Below are positions 63,426 through 64,000 of a stretch of DNA of 64,000 nucleotides, piece after piece. The stretch is from Streptomyces tagetis. Lineage in GTDB: Bacteria; Actinomycetota; Actinomycetes; Streptomycetales; Streptomycetaceae. Below the pieces are notes generated by a model, which did not search any database, was not told the origin of the DNA, and worked only from the letters and a program-made list of their open reading frames with translations. The stretch's first letter is position 1. Every line of letters starts with the position of its first letter. The translations under genes and the position numbers were made by a program. The stretch lies in assembly GCF_018069565.1 (NCBI RefSeq), contig NZ_JAGPNL010000005.1, forward strand, positions 310,001 through 374,000, in the 5' to 3' direction.

Positions 63426-63714
63426 CGACCGGCCGCCGGCCCTCGCCGGACACCCGCACCACGTGACCCTGCGTCGGCCGACCGGCGGCCCGCCCCCGTC
63501 CCGCCCGCCCGGGACCGGGGCCTCCCGCACACGTGCCCCGCCACCCCCGCCACCCCCGCTCCCCCGCTCCCCCGCCCCCAAGGTGGGGAAAACCCCCCTC
63601 CCGAGACGCCGACGGGCTCCATGGCCCGACGGCCGCCGGAAGAGGAGGGTGAAGGCACGGCAGCACCGCCGCGAGGACCACGAGGACCGAGGACAGGGAA
63701 GAGGGACGGCGCCG

Positions 63715-64000
63715 ATGGCCACGGAGTACGGACAGGGTTACGGGCTCGGGAGCGGGTCCGGCCACGCCGGGGACCCCGGTGCGCGCCGGCACCTGCTGCC
63801 CGCCTGGTTGCGGGCGCCGTTCGAGGGGCGGAGCTGGCGGGAGTACGGGTACGTGCTGCTGAGCCTGCCGCTCGGCGTCCTCTTCTTCACGTACGCCGTC
63901 ACGATGGTGTCCCTCGGGGCGGGTCTGCTGGTGACGTTCCTGGGCGTGCCGGTGCTGGCGGCGGGGCTGGCCGGCTGCCGGGGGCTCGGGGCGCTGGAGC
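63715..64000 (+). CDS. Second sensor histidine kinase of the same subfamily (C-terminus off the window)
   Basis: N-terminal 95 residues from ATG 63715 (MATEYGQGYGLGSGSGHAGD). The opening SWREYGYVLLSLPLGVLFFT, YAVTMVSLGAGLLVTFLGVP and VLAAGLAGCRGLGALE match the sensor domain of the upstream kinase position by position, so the two are tandem paralogues. The rest lies beyond base 64000; kinase domains are inferred from the paralogy. Confidence 0.8.
   Translation, partial: MATEYGQGYGLGSGSGHAGDPGARRHLLPAWLRAPFEGRSWREYGYVLLSLPLGVLFFTYAVTMVSLGAGLLVTFLGVPVLAAGLAGCRGLGALE

Overview
The window is chromosomal DNA from a high-GC actinomycete, almost certainly a Streptomyces. The grounds are very high third-position GC, frequent GTG (and one TTG) starts, near-absence of TTA codons, a WhiJ-type XRE/DUF397/ATPase locus, a streptogrisin C-type protease, and a gene order that follows the known Streptomyces core. 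Most of the core machinery is on the minus strand.

Region by region. 1-1840: start of the S10 operon (rpsJ, rplC, rplD cut by the window edge) with a promoter and a long leader. 1841-12960: an accessory block between the S10 and str operons, holding glutamate dehydrogenase, a GNAT acetyltransferase, a LysR regulator, a secreted S1 protease, a WhiJ-like locus with two DUF397 genes, a proline-rich HTH/zinc protein containing a TTA codon, a coupled nucleotidyltransferase-like pair, a Nudix hydrolase and a DUF6247 protein. 12987-17571: str operon (rpsL, rpsG, fusA, tuf). 17670-20097: divergent membrane-linked glycosyltransferases. 20169-29522: rplJ-rplL and rpoB-rpoC, with promoters, a leader attenuator and terminators. 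29553-31337: two related lipoproteins. 31626-34488: rplA, rplK, nusG, secE and tRNA-Trp. 34761-41504: aspC, add, murB, a DUF3291 protein and a TetR-controlled MFS exporter with two matching operators. 41617-43245: two MaoC-type dehydratases, rpmG, tRNA-Met and tRNA-Thr. 43871-51350: accessory and housekeeping genes, including a degenerate amidohydrolase, an SDR, a PadR/isochorismatase pair, tRNA-Tyr, yajQ, glsB-like, yccF and htpX. 51635-62074: a compact ten-gene Complex I-like operon (nuoA,B,C,H,I,J,K,L,M,N) with no nuoD,E,F,G. 62178-64000: two tandem sensor kinases of one subfamily, the second cut by the window edge.

How the parts work together. Transcription (rpoBC, nusG), translation (ribosomal proteins, EF-Tu, EF-G, four tRNAs) and secretion (secE) are concentrated here. 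The order tRNA-Thr, tRNA-Met, rpmG, two dehydratases ... tRNA-Trp, secE, nusG, rplK, rplA is the same backbone seen in mycobacteria, with aspC/add/murB and the TetR-MFS module sitting inside it. The second nuo operon would form a membrane arm and connecting module lacking the NADH-oxidising and quinone-site subunits, so it must borrow subunits or use another electron donor.

Most worth following up: the stripped-down nuo operon with long disordered tails on NuoB, NuoC and NuoJ and a dyad at its promoter; the coupled pair at 10323-11836; the paired TetR operators; the PadR/isochorismatase segment bounded by a repeated 19-bp motif next to tRNA-Tyr; and the amidohydrolase that appears to have lost catalytic residues. 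No transposon, prophage, CRISPR array or rRNA gene was seen.
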